Assembly: GCF_014201335.1 (NCBI RefSeq)
Contig: NZ_JACHEB010000004.1
Location: 1 to 64,000, forward strand
Length of the DNA stretch: 64,000 nucleotides
Origin: Tunturiibacter gelidiferens
Lineage (GTDB): Bacteria > Acidobacteriota > Terriglobia > Terriglobales > Acidobacteriaceae
Reading direction: 5' to 3'
Shown here: piece by piece, positions 37,268 through 46,600 of the stretch
How the letters are laid out: each line of letters begins with the position of its first letter
Numbering within the stretch: the first letter of the stretch is position 1
The notes under the pieces: generated by a model
Databases searched by the model: none
What the model was told of the DNA's origin: nothing
The model's input: the letters and a program-made list of their open reading frames with translations, nothing else
Translations under genes and position numbers: made by a program

Positions 37268-38005
37268 TTACTTGATCTTTCCGAACCGATACACAATACC
37301 GACGTTGACGCCAAAGTTGTTCTGGATCGTGCTCTGCGGCCCATGCGTCAGATCCAACGGATCGAGCCGAAAGAAAGTCGCCAGGTACGTCGGAGAAACT
37401 CGGAACGCGATATTCGGGTAGAAGTTGTAGTCGAAGTTGGCGCCCAGGGCGAAGGCAGGCTTGGTCGCGTCCTGCCACACCCCGATATCTTTCGACTGAA
37501 AGCCTTTGGCGTCACCGTCAAACTTGCCCAGTGCAGCTCCGCCCTCGCCGGTCACCGTCACCGCGATCTTCTCTTTCGCGTACACCCGATATGCCACTCC
37601 GCCCAGGAATGGATACTGCGAGATCTGCGGATTGAAGGGAAGGGTAACGGGCGAGCCAAGATTATTCGCGATCTTCGCGTTTCCATACGCGCCGCGAACC
37701 TCGCCGATAATACCCAGCTTCGGATTGAGGAAGTATGTCCCCGTCATCCAAAACGTGACCTCATTGTTCCTCTGCAGTAATGAGCCAGACTTGAACCGCA
37801 TGTAGCCGCCACCCCCAGCGACTTCATATCGATGGTCGTACGTCTCTGCTGTCGTCCTCGCGATGCGGGCCTTGCGATTGGCGCTCGACTCCCGTCGCGT
37901 CCTATGCGTTACCTGTGCCTGTACAGCAACTGCCCCGCTGGCCATCAACCCCGCCAGCAACAATCCTGCAACCTTCTTTACACTCGACCTGAAACCGAAC
38001 ATCAA
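37268..38005 (-). CDS. Outer-membrane beta-barrel protein
   Basis: A 245-residue precursor with a signal peptide (VKKVAGLLLAGLMASGAVAVQA) and alternating strands (YEVAGGGGYMRFKSG, GTYFLNPKLGIIGEVRGAYG, ALGANFDYNFYPNIAFRVSPTYL, FGVNVGIVYRFG). This fits an OmpA/OmpW-like 8-strand barrel. There is no periplasmic domain, and its role is unknown. It has its own terminator. Confidence 0.8.
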   Translation of the reverse strand: MMFGFRSSVKKVAGLLLAGLMASGAVAVQAQVTHRTRRESSANRKARIARTTAETYDHRYEVAGGGGYMRFKSGSLLQRNNEVTFWMTGTYFLNPKLGIIGEVRGAYGNAKIANNLGSPVTLPFNPQISQYPFLGGVAYRVYAKEKIAVTVTGEGGAALGKFDGDAKGFQSKDIGVWQDATKPAFALGANFDYNFYPNIAFRVSPTYLATFFRLDPLDLTHGPQSTIQNNFGVNVGIVYRFGKIK

Positions 38006-38143
38006 CGATTACTCCTGCACAAGCTTGGCTTTGCTATTGTGGAACTTAAGACCTGCTGGCTGGAAACCCAACTGCGGCCATCCCCTTATTAGAACATCCG
38101 CCGCGCCTCAAAGCGGCCCTCACCCCGAAGGAGTTTCCTCAAG

Positions 38144-38701
38144 ATGGCGAAAAAAAGCAGCAGCGGCGGCGGTTTTGGCAAGGTCTTTCTCGGTTTTCTG
38201 CTGGGAATCGTGACCGTCGCCCTGGGACTTTTTGCCTATCTCAAGTTCGGCCCGCTACCGGTCGCCGTTGCCGACGCGCCGCTCCCCTTCGAAAAGCAGA
38301 TCGTCGGGCTCCCTCTGGATGCACGCATCGAGCGCGAGTCCAAGGCCGCTCCATTCGGTATCAGCGAAGATGTCTTCGAATCGGGAGCACACATCTATCG
38401 CGCTCAATGTGCCAGCTGCCACGGCACTCCCGGCCGCGATGTACCGTTCGCCAAGGCAATGTTCCCCACCGCGCCGCAGCTCTGGAAAAAGCACAAAAAT
38501 AGCGACGTCGTCGGCGTCAGCGATGACGAACCCGGGGAGACGTACTGGAAGGTGGCCAACGGCATCCGTCTCTCCGGCATGCCGTCGTACAAGCACGTGC
38601 TCTCCGACACTCAAATGTGGCAGGTCAGCCTGCTTCTCAAAAACGCTGACAAAGAGCTGCCCGGCCCAGTCGCCCAGATCCTCGACTCGCCGACTCCTTA
38701 A
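38144..38701 (+). CDS. Membrane-anchored cytochrome c
   Basis: An N-terminal membrane helix (VFLGFLLGIVTVALGLFAYL) anchors a class I cytochrome domain. Haem attaches at C89-A-S-C92-H93, and M146 in GIRLSGMPSYK is the likely sixth ligand. The length is 185 residues. It faces the periplasm and may pass electrons to an oxidase, but no oxidase gene is nearby. It lies downstream of a divergent outer-membrane protein gene. Confidence 0.9.
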   Translation: MAKKSSSGGGFGKVFLGFLLGIVTVALGLFAYLKFGPLPVAVADAPLPFEKQIVGLPLDARIERESKAAPFGISEDVFESGAHIYRAQCASCHGTPGRDVPFAKAMFPTAPQLWKKHKNSDVVGVSDDEPGETYWKVANGIRLSGMPSYKHVLSDTQMWQVSLLLKNADKELPGPVAQILDSPTP

Positions 38702-38730
38702 ACAACATTCACACGCACTAAGGGTCCAGC

Positions 38731-38760
38731 GCATGGGCGCGAAACGTCTCGCGCCCATGC
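38731..38760. terminator. 12-bp stem-loop between convergent genes, no U-tract
   Basis: GCATGGGCGCGA pairs perfectly with TCGCGCCCATGC around AACGTC. Neither strand has a T-run after it, so it may be a Rho-assisted end or a 3' protective hairpin rather than a classical terminator. Confidence 0.5.
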
Positions 38761-38767
38761 AGCCACG

Positions 38768-39964
38768 CTACTTCAGCGTGTAAGTCACACCGGTCACGAA
38801 TTGGAAGCTGTTGTTCTTATACCCAAACGCCGGATTGCTCAGATAGTTATCCTGCAGATCGAGATTGAGGCTGAAGCGTTTGTACGTGGGCAGCAGCAAT
38901 CCAGCCTCAAAGATAGCGGAATAGATGCTGGGATCGTTCCATGCCGGGATAAACGTCCCGGACTCTGTGAACAGTATCTTGTGCGGCAGATTGCGATGAT
39001 ACAGCTCTGAGAAACTCGATCCAATCAGATCGTTGCTCGTCGTAGGAGGCACGAAGTTCTGTCGTTCATAGTGAATATCGGCCTTCACATCGAACTCCTG
39101 AACCGGTGTTTTGATCACCGTATAGCCGATACCAGCGCCGTAGATCTGTTGCAGGTTCAGTCCTTGCGCGAAGTTGTGATCGTACGATAGCCCTACCAAC
39201 CCGTAAAGCCGCGGCGTGAAGTACTTATCGTGCTCAGCGTCTGCGTGGAAGATATTGGTCTTCGCTACGGAGTCCGGCGTCGGAGGGTTCGTTTGCGGAA
39301 CCGTGGGCTGAGTCAATTTGCCGTAGGTCTCCAGCACATCGATAGTGTCGCGGGTCCGTGGCGGCAGAAACGAAACGGAAGGAACGAGCCGTATCAGGTT
39401 GAGTGCCGCAGTGAACGTCTCTCCCGTGTTCGTCGATTCGACCAACGTCACTCCCCCGGTCACTCCTCCTGTCCAGTCCTGGAAAATTCCCGGATTTCCG
39501 GAAACCTCCTTGGTGTAAGTCGCGTCATCGATGAGGGCGGCAAGATCCTTCACCGGAACCGTTTCAACGGTGCTGGAAGAGGTATCATCCGACAGGGCGA
39601 TCACGCTGTCCTGATAGGTAATCGTTGCCGGCTTCTTGGAGGTGCGGGTGACCTCTTCACCGTTCCTCAACGCGACGAACTTCCCCGCGGTGTGCAGCTC
39701 CTTGATCTTGTCCGCAGTCACAGTGATCTCGCCAACCACGTCGCTCTTAAAAACGAAGGAGTCGCCGGTCGCTCGCTCCAGCGTGCCCGTCAACTGATCG
39801 CCATTGGTAAACACGATGACATCGGGACTCGGTTTGGCCGCAGGGCTCTGGGCCCATGCCTGCGGTGCCACGTGTAACAGGGTGCCGGTGATCAGGCTCA
39901 AGACAAACAGACTGTGCCACTTACCGCGCCTGCTGCCAGGGGTAGTTTCGTAGTTTGGGCTCAT
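38768..39964 (-). CDS. DUF481 (YdiY-like) outer-membrane protein
   Basis: The 398-residue protein has a signal peptide and an N-terminal region (VIVFTNGDQLTGTLERATGDSFVFKSD) that resembles a small SH3-like domain. A DUF481-type beta-barrel follows (DKYFTPRLYGLVGLSYDHNFAQGL, QQIYGAGIGYTVIKTPVQEFDVKADIHY). It ends in TYTLK rather than the usual aromatic residue. Substrate is unknown. DUF481 proteins are often induced by acid or salt in Proteobacteria, which may not hold here. Confidence 0.8.
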   Translation of the reverse strand: MSPNYETTPGSRRGKWHSLFVLSLITGTLLHVAPQAWAQSPAAKPSPDVIVFTNGDQLTGTLERATGDSFVFKSDVVGEITVTADKIKELHTAGKFVALRNGEEVTRTSKKPATITYQDSVIALSDDTSSSTVETVPVKDLAALIDDATYTKEVSGNPGIFQDWTGGVTGGVTLVESTNTGETFTAALNLIRLVPSVSFLPPRTRDTIDVLETYGKLTQPTVPQTNPPTPDSVAKTNIFHADAEHDKYFTPRLYGLVGLSYDHNFAQGLNLQQIYGAGIGYTVIKTPVQEFDVKADIHYERQNFVPPTTSNDLIGSSFSELYHRNLPHKILFTESGTFIPAWNDPSIYSAIFEAGLLLPTYKRFSLNLDLQDNYLSNPAFGYKNNSFQFVTGVTYTLK

Positions 39965-40509
39965 CCGTTAAAAATAGCCTAGCCTGTGGGGAAGTCGAGG
40001 AACTTCCGAGGTAAATATTGCAACCGGTTGTTCGTGTCATTGAAAAGTGTTGCGTCTCTTCGGGTTTTTCAGACCCCGAAGAGTCTGTCTGCCAGGCCGA
40101 TTGCTGCGTCGCACCGACTCCTCCTGCCCCACCACAGTGCCGATCTCGCCAGGTCAGAAAAAAGCCAACCGAGTAGACCTCTGACTGTAAACTCCACGAT
40201 CCGCGTCTCTTCGGGCTGACCCGATTGGTGCGACCACTCGTCAAACCTGGCGAAGTGAAGCTTCACGAGAAACCTCTCGCACAGAAAATAGTGCACCTCC
40301 TCGGAGAAGAAAGTGTTGCCAATCGTACTTCAATAGGCATACTATCCGTTTCGGTTCGGCGGAGTTTGCGACAAATGGCATACTTCTCAGGGCCAAGAAA
40401 CCTATTGAAATGAAGAGTTCCCTCAAAATTTTCGTATCGGTTTGAGTTACATAACCAACTTCCTGATGGGGCAGTTAGACCCCTCAGCGTGCTCGGAAGG
40501 ATATAAATT
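39965..40509. other. Intergenic region with no gene seen
   Basis: The 545 nt between the DUF481 gene (minus) and the GvpL/F gene (plus) have no coding pattern I trust. A 9-bp hairpin (CTCTTCGGG/CCCGAAGAG, 40056-40083) is present, and GCGTCTCTTCGGG occurs twice (about 40052 and 40203). Both promoters should be here. Confidence 0.5.
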
Positions 40510-41247
40510 ATGGCATGGTACGCGTATTGCGTCGCAGAGAGACAAGCATTTCCAGAACTTTGCCGCCACCGCCGCCCGATGCCCCTGACCAACGTGTCGG
40601 GGCTCTTCGGTAATCAAACGTTTCTCTTTCCTGCCAGCGACTTGGCGGTCATCGTCTCCGAGCACAGCCCCGAAGACACTGCCCGGCTCGACCAGCAGGC
40701 CGCCAAAGACCACGCCCGCGTTGTCGCAGACTGTTTCAAACTTTCCACCGTCCTACCCTTCCGTTTTGGCACGACTTTTCAGGATGACGACGCCCTGCGC
40801 CGCTCCGTTCGCTCCAACCAGCGTCACTTCCAGGCCAATGTCGAGCGTCTCCGCGGCAAGGCCGAGATGCACCTCAAGGTCCTGGTCGACGATATCTGCC
40901 CCGGTAACGCCGCACGCGACATGACAGTGGGTCAGCAGTATCTGACCAGCCTGCGCGAGAGCGCCAGCCGTCAACGCGAGCGTCAGTCCAAGGCCCGCGC
41001 GCTCTCCATCCAGATGCATCGCATGTTTCTGCCTCTGGCTGAAGAGATCACCTGCAAACGCATGGATACCGGCAAAATGCTTCTCGACATCGCCCACTTG
41101 ATCGACAATAAGACCGTGGAACGGTATCAGAACAAGTACACCTCAGCCACGCTTGAGCTCAAGGACTGCCGCATGCAGCTCTCTGGCCCCTGGCCACCGT
41201 ATCACTTCGTGCATCGCACCACGCCGCAGCATCAGCACAGCGCATAA
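40510..41247 (+). CDS. GvpL/GvpF-family protein without gas-vesicle partners
   Basis: The 245-residue protein matches the GvpL/GvpF family: MAWYAYCVAE at the start, HARVVADCFKLSTVLPFRFGTTF in the middle and GPWPPYHF near the end. In gas-vesicle clusters these are minor structural or assembly proteins. No GvpA, GvpN or other partner is within the window, and terminators or gaps isolate the gene. Its function outside gas vesicles is unknown. GGAAGG precedes the ATG. Confidence 0.88.
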   Translation: MAWYAYCVAERQAFPELCRHRRPMPLTNVSGLFGNQTFLFPASDLAVIVSEHSPEDTARLDQQAAKDHARVVADCFKLSTVLPFRFGTTFQDDDALRRSVRSNQRHFQANVERLRGKAEMHLKVLVDDICPGNAARDMTVGQQYLTSLRESASRQRERQSKARALSIQMHRMFLPLAEEITCKRMDTGKMLLDIAHLIDNKTVERYQNKYTSATLELKDCRMQLSGPWPPYHFVHRTTPQHQHSA

Positions 41248-41259
41248 AAAAAGGCACTT

Positions 41260-41304
41260 AAGAAAACGGCGACCCTTCCTCCATCGAAGAGTCGCCGTTT
41301 TCTT
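41260..41304 (+). terminator. Terminator after the GvpL/F gene
   Basis: AAGAAAACGGCGAC (41260-41273) pairs perfectly with GTCGCCGTTTTCTT (41291-41304) and a T-rich sequence follows. Confidence 0.88.
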
Positions 41305-41396
41305 TGTTCATCCCAGCAAGCCTAATCTTTTCAGCGTCTTATCGTTCATTAAGAAGCCGAGCGCGCCATCTCAAGCAATAGCCTTCTGGACACCCT

Positions 41397-41426
41397 TTGC
41401 TTCCGCCGCCGCATCGCATGATATAA
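41397..41426 (+). promoter_or_regulatory. Candidate promoter for the OmpA-family gene
   Basis: TTGCTT (41397-41402) and ATATAA (41421-41426) are 18 nt apart, about 65 nt before the ATG. Confidence 0.4.
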
Positions 41427-41491
41427 CCGCCAAGCGTAAGCAAAGTTTTGCGCGCCTGCGCCATAAGCTCTGTACGGCAAGGAGATCGTGA

Positions 41492-43072
41492 ATGAATCGC
41501 AACAAGAACCTCTTTACTGCCCTATTGGTTTCTGCCGGACTTTGCGGATCGACATCGGTAACGTTACACGCCCAGGAGCCGAACCCCACCGCCCAGACGG
41601 TTCCCGCTCAAGACTCAAATGAGATCAAGAAACAGGACAACGGAATCTATATCTATCGCGTGAAGGTGGTTCAGCGCGACCTCGACGCCGTCAACTACCT
41701 ACATCGCAGCGGTTCGACCAATATTGGGTTCAAGGGCACTGCGCTCCTTCCGCTCGCCAAAGGTCAGGCGAAGGTCACCAGTGAACGCGGCGGAATCCAT
41801 ATTGAAGCCCGATTTCAGGGTCTTACTCCAGCCAACGGTTTCGGTCCCGAGTACCTGACCTACGTCCTATGGGCAATTACTCCAGACGGTCGCCCCAATA
41901 ATCTGGGCGAGGTTCTCCCCTCGAACAATAAAAACAACATCGAAGTTACGACCGCGCTGCAGTCCTTTGGAATGATCGTCACCGCGGAGCCCTACTTCTC
42001 CGTAACCCAGCCGAGCGATGTTGTGGTGCTGCAAAACGTAATTATCAACGACAAGACCACAGGCGTGCTGGAAAAAGTTAACGCACACTACTCTCTGCTG
42101 GCGCGCGGCTCGTACGCGCAGACCGAAGGTTCTACCTCGAACCTCAACCCCATCACCCGGAATGAAAAGTCTCCGCTAGAGCTCTATCAGGCCAACAACG
42201 CCATCCGCATCGCACAGGATGCCGGCGCCGACAAGTACGCTGCCGATATCATGGCGGAGGCAAAGCAGGATCTTCGTAACGCCACCGACATCGATCAGAA
42301 TAAAAAAGCCGATCGAAGGCTGGAGATCACTTTTGCCCGCCAGGCCGTGCAGCGTGCCGAAGACGCCCGTCTCGTCACTCTACGCAAGCAGGCAGCGGAG
42401 CGTCAGTTGAACGCCGACAACGCTAAGCGTGATGCCGAGGCCGCAGCACAGCAGTCGCAGCTACAGGCTCAGCAGTCTCAACTTGAAGCTGAACGCGCCC
42501 GTGCCGCCCAGGCTGAAGCGGACGCAGACCGCGCTCGTGCGGAAGCCGCCGCTGCCGAAGCGCAAGCCCGCGCCGCCGCCGCCAACAAGAGCGCAACAGA
42601 CGCAAACGCCGTTCGCGAGAAGCTGCGTTCTCAACTCAATAGCGTCCTTGCCACCAGCGAATCGGCGCGCGGCCTCATCGTCAACATGTCCGACGTCCTC
42701 TTCGATACAGGCCGGTACACCCTCAAGCCCAACACGCAGATCAGTCTGGCGAAGGTCTCAGGAATTCTGCAGGCCTATCCCGGTCTAAAGGTCCAGGTTG
42801 AGGGTTACACCGACAGCGTCGGTAGCGATGCATACAACCAGAAGCTCTCCGAAAACCGCGCCGACGCCGTCCGCGATTTTCTGGTCACACAGGGAGTACA
42901 GCCGGATAACATCTCGGCCACAGGTTATGGCAAGGCCAAACCTGTAGCGGACAATGCGACTGCACAGGGTCGATCCCAAAACCGTCGGGTCAACCTTGTC
43001 GTCTCGGGAGACGCCATCGGAGTAGAACAAAGCAGCCCTGATGCCACGCCCGCTCCGGCAACTCCTCAGTAA
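41492..43072 (+). CDS. OmpA-family protein with a coiled-coil region
   Basis: The 526-residue protein has a signal peptide (LFTALLVSAGLCGSTSVTLHAQ) and an N-terminal beta-rich domain (residues ~45-210). An alanine/glutamine/arginine-rich coiled coil follows at about 250-375. The C-terminal OmpA peptidoglycan-binding domain is at about 393-505 (VLFDTGRYTLKPNTQISLAKVSGIL, VEGYTDSVGSDAYNQKLSENRADAVRDFL). It probably links the outer membrane to the wall. AAGGAGATCGTGA precedes the ATG. Confidence 0.92.
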   Translation: MNRNKNLFTALLVSAGLCGSTSVTLHAQEPNPTAQTVPAQDSNEIKKQDNGIYIYRVKVVQRDLDAVNYLHRSGSTNIGFKGTALLPLAKGQAKVTSERGGIHIEARFQGLTPANGFGPEYLTYVLWAITPDGRPNNLGEVLPSNNKNNIEVTTALQSFGMIVTAEPYFSVTQPSDVVVLQNVIINDKTTGVLEKVNAHYSLLARGSYAQTEGSTSNLNPITRNEKSPLELYQANNAIRIAQDAGADKYAADIMAEAKQDLRNATDIDQNKKADRRLEITFARQAVQRAEDARLVTLRKQAAERQLNADNAKRDAEAAAQQSQLQAQQSQLEAERARAAQAEADADRARAEAAAAEAQARAAAANKSATDANAVREKLRSQLNSVLATSESARGLIVNMSDVLFDTGRYTLKPNTQISLAKVSGILQAYPGLKVQVEGYTDSVGSDAYNQKLSENRADAVRDFLVTQGVQPDNISATGYGKAKPVADNATAQGRSQNRRVNLVVSGDAIGVEQSSPDATPAPATPQ

Positions 43073-43092
43073 ACTTCTCTGTTGAAAAGCAA

Positions 43093-43122
43093 GAAGGGCC
43101 GCTCGTAACGGCCCTTCGTTTT
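43093..43122 (+). terminator. Terminator after the OmpA-family gene
   Basis: GAAGGGCCG (43093-43101) pairs with CGGCCCTTC (43109-43117), then GTTTTG. Confidence 0.88.
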
Positions 43123-43219
43123 GCCAGCCCAAAATGTCGACACTCAAACAAGCCGCTCAACGCCACGGCGCAGTCGCGGCTGAACCACCAGCTTACCACT
43201 CGTCACAGCAGTCAAAACT

Positions 43220-43468
43220 CTACATGTGGATTGACCAACCAAGTTCCGAGAGCTTCTCTTCGATATCGGCAAGCGCAACGGTAAGAGCGGATCGCCGGTG
43301 CGGGCTTGAAGTCCGCTCCGAAAGGATACGTTCCCGCTGAAGTTCCAGCGCCTGTCGCTTTCGTTTACGTTCTGCCACCTCGGCATTGTCATTTGCGGTG
43401 ACAGGCTTCGGAGCGGCAGCCTGATTTTGCTGTTCTTCCACGGATTTACTCTCCCATCCTCGCGACAT
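43220..43468 (-). CDS. Small charged protein of unknown function (82 aa)
   Basis: Read from ATG 43468 (MSRGWESKSVEEQQNQ...). A second start at 43477 is possible. The sequence is rich in Lys/Arg/Glu, with a helical basic middle (ERKRKRQALELQRERILSER) and an end ADIEEKLSELGWSIHM. No membrane segment is present. It may be a lineage-specific conserved protein. I cannot name it. Confidence 0.55.
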   Translation of the reverse strand: MSRGWESKSVEEQQNQAAAPKPVTANDNAEVAERKRKRQALELQRERILSERTSSPHRRSALTVALADIEEKLSELGWSIHM

Positions 43469-43572
43469 AATGTTCATTCTACGCTGCGGTATATCAATAT
43501 ATAAATAGTTTCGCCGCTTTAGCCTGCCCGTATCTTCCGAATCAATCAACATCCAAATGCATCAGAGGAACC

Positions 43573-44610
43573 ATGCACGCATACCCAGTCCAGAAATTCG
43601 GCATTGACCACCTCCGTCCCATCGATCTGCCTACGCCACAAGCAGAGCCGGGCAAGGTCCTGATCAAGGTTCACGCGGTCTCTCTCAACTATCGCGACCT
43701 GATGGTGGTTAAGGGCCTCTACAACCCAAAGATGGCTCTCCCACGCATCCCCTGTTCCGATGGTGCGGGAGAGGTCGTCGCCATCGGCGAAGGCGTCACA
43801 CGAGTCAAAGTTGGCGACCGCGTCTGCGGCATCTTCATGCAGCGCTGGCTCGACGGCCCGCCGACCGCCGAAAAATCAAAAGACGCACTTGGCGGCGACG
43901 TAGACGGCATGCTCACCGAATACGCTTTGCTTCACGAACAGGGAGTCATTAGCTTCCCTGAACACTTGTCCTACGACGAAGCCGCGACTCTGCCGTGCGC
44001 CGGCGTCACTGCGTGGAACGCACTACATCACGCCGGAGATCCCGCCAATCCAATTGAACCCGGCGCAACGGTCGTCATTCAGGGCACTGGCGGTGTCTCC
44101 ATCTTCGCGCTGCAATTCGGAAAACTTCTCGGAGCCCGCGTTCTCGGCACCTCCTCCAGCGAAGAAAAATTATCCCGTGCCCGCTCTCTCGGTCTCGACG
44201 AAGGGTGCAACTACAAACAGCGCCCCGACTGGTCCAAATGGGTCTCCGAGACTACTGCAAATAAAGGGGCAGACCGCATCATCGAAGTGGGTGGCGCCGG
44301 CACCTTCGGACAATCTCTACGTGCAGCCCGCGTCGGTGGAACCATTGCGCAGATAGGCATCCTCTCGGGCGGTTCCACCACAGACCCAGTCGCTCTTACC
44401 CCCATCCTGCACAAGCAACTGCGCGTGCAGGGCATCTACGTCGGCTCCCGCGCGATGTTCGTGCAGATGAACGCAGCCATCGCACAGGCCCGTCTGCACC
44501 CGGTGGTCGACAAAGTCTTCGACTTCGAGCAATCCGCCGAGGCGTTTGCCCACATGGAATCCGCCTCGCACTTCGGCAAAATCGTCATCCGCGTCACGCC
44601 CCAACAGTAG
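43573..44610 (+). CDS. Zinc-free NAD(P) oxidoreductase, quinone-oxidoreductase type
   Basis: A 345-residue medium-chain dehydrogenase without the zinc-ligand cysteines, so it is closer to quinone oxidoreductases. SLNYRDLMVVKGLYN and GVTAWNALHHAG are typical, with the nucleotide motif GTGGVSIFALQFGKLLGA. NADPH preference and substrate are not visible from the sequence. GAGGA precedes the ATG. Confidence 0.88.
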   Translation: MHAYPVQKFGIDHLRPIDLPTPQAEPGKVLIKVHAVSLNYRDLMVVKGLYNPKMALPRIPCSDGAGEVVAIGEGVTRVKVGDRVCGIFMQRWLDGPPTAEKSKDALGGDVDGMLTEYALLHEQGVISFPEHLSYDEAATLPCAGVTAWNALHHAGDPANPIEPGATVVIQGTGGVSIFALQFGKLLGARVLGTSSSEEKLSRARSLGLDEGCNYKQRPDWSKWVSETTANKGADRIIEVGGAGTFGQSLRAARVGGTIAQIGILSGGSTTDPVALTPILHKQLRVQGIYVGSRAMFVQMNAAIAQARLHPVVDKVFDFEQSAEAFAHMESASHFGKIVIRVTPQQ

Positions 44611-44727
44611 GCGCTGGCAACTTCTGGATGCAACATATTGACGACGCGAAACAGTCAGCGACTGGACGATCCGGATCGCGCCATCACGTTGCATATAATC
44701 GCAGAAGCGCCGCAGGAGTGAAGCTCA

Positions 44728-45669
44728 GTGATAGTCGAGATCGAAGGCCTCCAGAAAATCTATGACGGCAGGCAGCGAGTCGTCGCCGTCGACGGTATCG
44801 ACCTCAGCGTGCGCGAGGGTGAGCTCTTCGGTCTTCTCGGCCCCAACGGCGCCGGAAAAACCACCACCATCAGTATCTGCACCACCCGCGCTCTGCCCAC
44901 CTCGGGTCGCGTCCGCATCGCAGGAATCGACGTCGTCCAGACCCCAGCAGTCGCCCGTCGCTTCATCGGTGTCGTGCCGCAGTACAACACCCTCGACCGC
45001 GCCTGCACGATCTTTGAAAACATCAACTTTCACTGCCTCTACTTTGGTTTCTCCCGCGCCGAGGCTGACGACCGCACCAACCAACTCCTCGCGCAGTTCC
45101 ACCTCACCGAACGCGCTGGTGCCTATCCCGCCCAGCTCTCCGGCGGCCTCGCTCAACGAGTTCAGATAGCCCGAGCCATCGCTCACCACCCCAAAGTTCT
45201 TTTCTTAGACGAGCCCAGCGCAGGCCTCGATCCGCAAAGCCGCATCGCCATGTGGGACGCCGTTCGTAATCTACGCGAAGAGGGAATCACCGTCGTCCTC
45301 ACCACCCATTACATGGAGGAGGCCGATGAACTCTGCGACCGCGTCGCCATCATCGATCACGGCAAGATCCTCGTCCAGGACACCCCCACCGCACTCAAAG
45401 GCTCCGTAGGAGCGCAAAAAGTGTACGAGCTCTTCCTCCGCAGCCAAGACAATATCCCGACCCTCGTTCAGCAGCTTCAGCGACTCGCCGGAGTAGCCAG
45501 CGCAGAGCCCACCGCCAAGGGCGTCCGCGTCCTCGCACACGGCGCAGAAGGCCTTCTCTCCGACGTCGTTCGCGAAGCGGACCCCTACGGCCTCCGCGAC
45601 CTCACCATCACAGAAACCAGCCTCGAGACCGTCTTCATCCGTCTCACCGGCCGCGACCTCCGCGAATAG
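44728..45669 (+). CDS. ABC transporter ATP-binding protein
   Basis: The 313-residue protein has Walker A GPNGAGKTTT, the signature LSGGLAQRVQIARA, Walker B VLFLDEPSAGLDPQ and the switch histidine in VLTTHYMEEAD. A C-terminal extension of about 80 residues is like DrrA/NodI-type exporters. It starts at GTG 44728 with AGGAG 9 nt upstream. TATAAT at 44694-44699 could be a -10 box. The partner permease follows by 33 nt. Confidence 0.93.
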   Translation: MIVEIEGLQKIYDGRQRVVAVDGIDLSVREGELFGLLGPNGAGKTTTISICTTRALPTSGRVRIAGIDVVQTPAVARRFIGVVPQYNTLDRACTIFENINFHCLYFGFSRAEADDRTNQLLAQFHLTERAGAYPAQLSGGLAQRVQIARAIAHHPKVLFLDEPSAGLDPQSRIAMWDAVRNLREEGITVVLTTHYMEEADELCDRVAIIDHGKILVQDTPTALKGSVGAQKVYELFLRSQDNIPTLVQQLQRLAGVASAEPTAKGVRVLAHGAEGLLSDVVREADPYGLRDLTITETSLETVFIRLTGRDLRE

Positions 45670-45702
45670 CGCAGGGCGGCATCGAGAAATCGAGAGAGAT
45701 CT

Positions 45703-46587
45703 ATGACTCAACTGGCAGAAGCCGCAAATACCAGCACGCCGCTGAACCGCCCGAAGATCCGCGCCGCTCAAAGTTCGAAGCTGACGCAATACGGACGCGC
45801 CTTCGTTGGTCTCTTCCGCCGGGATCTGCACGTTCTTCGCCGCGAGCTGTTCCCCTTCGTAATTCGCGTTTGCATGAACCCTCTACTTTTTCTCTTTGTC
45901 TTCACCTACGTCATCCCACACATGAACGCCGGCGCCGCGATGAACCCCACTGCGACCATGGCCGGCAACGCATTTTCGACCGTTCTTCTTCCCGGCCTCA
46001 TGGCCGTCGCCATCATGTTCTCCGGCATCGCAGCCGTTGCCCTTCCTCTCGCGCAAGAGTTCGGCATCACACGCGAGATCGACGATCGCGTGATGTGCCC
46101 GCTACCCGTACCGTTCGTAGCGATCGAAAAAATCTGTTTTTCAGCCGTGCAAAGCGTCATCGCCGCCTGCATCGTCTACCCGCTGGCTTACTACGTTCCG
46201 GCCACGCATCCCACTACTCATGTCAGCAGCTGGCCGTTTCTCATTCTCATCGTCGCCCTCGCCAGCCTCACTGCCGGTGCGCTCGGTCTCACCATCGGTA
46301 CCAGCGTCAAACCGCAACAGATCGGCCTCATCTTCGGCGTAGTCGTCATCCCGATCACGTTCCTGGGCTGTGTCTACTACCCCTGGGCCGCGCTGACTCA
46401 CATTCGTTGGCTCCAGATCGGCGTTCTTATCAACCCCATCGTCTACATGACCGAAGGCCTCCGCGCATCGCTCACGCCAACGCTGCCTCACATGAATCCT
46501 TACATCATCGTCGGCATGCTCCTGGTCTCGCTATGCCTCCTCACGACGCTGGGGATCAGAGGATTTCTCCGCCGCGTCATCGGCTAA
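45703..46587 (+). CDS. ABC-2 family transporter permease
   Basis: A 294-residue protein with six membrane segments, including GNAFSTVLLPGLMAVAIMFSGIAAVALPLAQEFG and QIGLIFGVVVIPITFLGCVYYPW, matching the ABC-2/NodJ-DrrB type. It forms an exporter with the preceding ATPase. The substrate could be a drug, lipid or polysaccharide, and nothing nearby decides it. Confidence 0.9.
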   Translation: MTQLAEAANTSTPLNRPKIRAAQSSKLTQYGRAFVGLFRRDLHVLRRELFPFVIRVCMNPLLFLFVFTYVIPHMNAGAAMNPTATMAGNAFSTVLLPGLMAVAIMFSGIAAVALPLAQEFGITREIDDRVMCPLPVPFVAIEKICFSAVQSVIAACIVYPLAYYVPATHPTTHVSSWPFLILIVALASLTAGALGLTIGTSVKPQQIGLIFGVVVIPITFLGCVYYPWAALTHIRWLQIGVLINPIVYMTEGLRASLTPTLPHMNPYIIVGMLLVSLCLLTTLGIRGFLRRVIG

Positions 46588-46600
46588 GCCACCAAATATC

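Noticed and set aside
40056..40083. Terminator for the DUF481 or GvpL/F gene
   Set aside because: The hairpin has no T-run on either strand and lies upstream, not downstream, of both genes.
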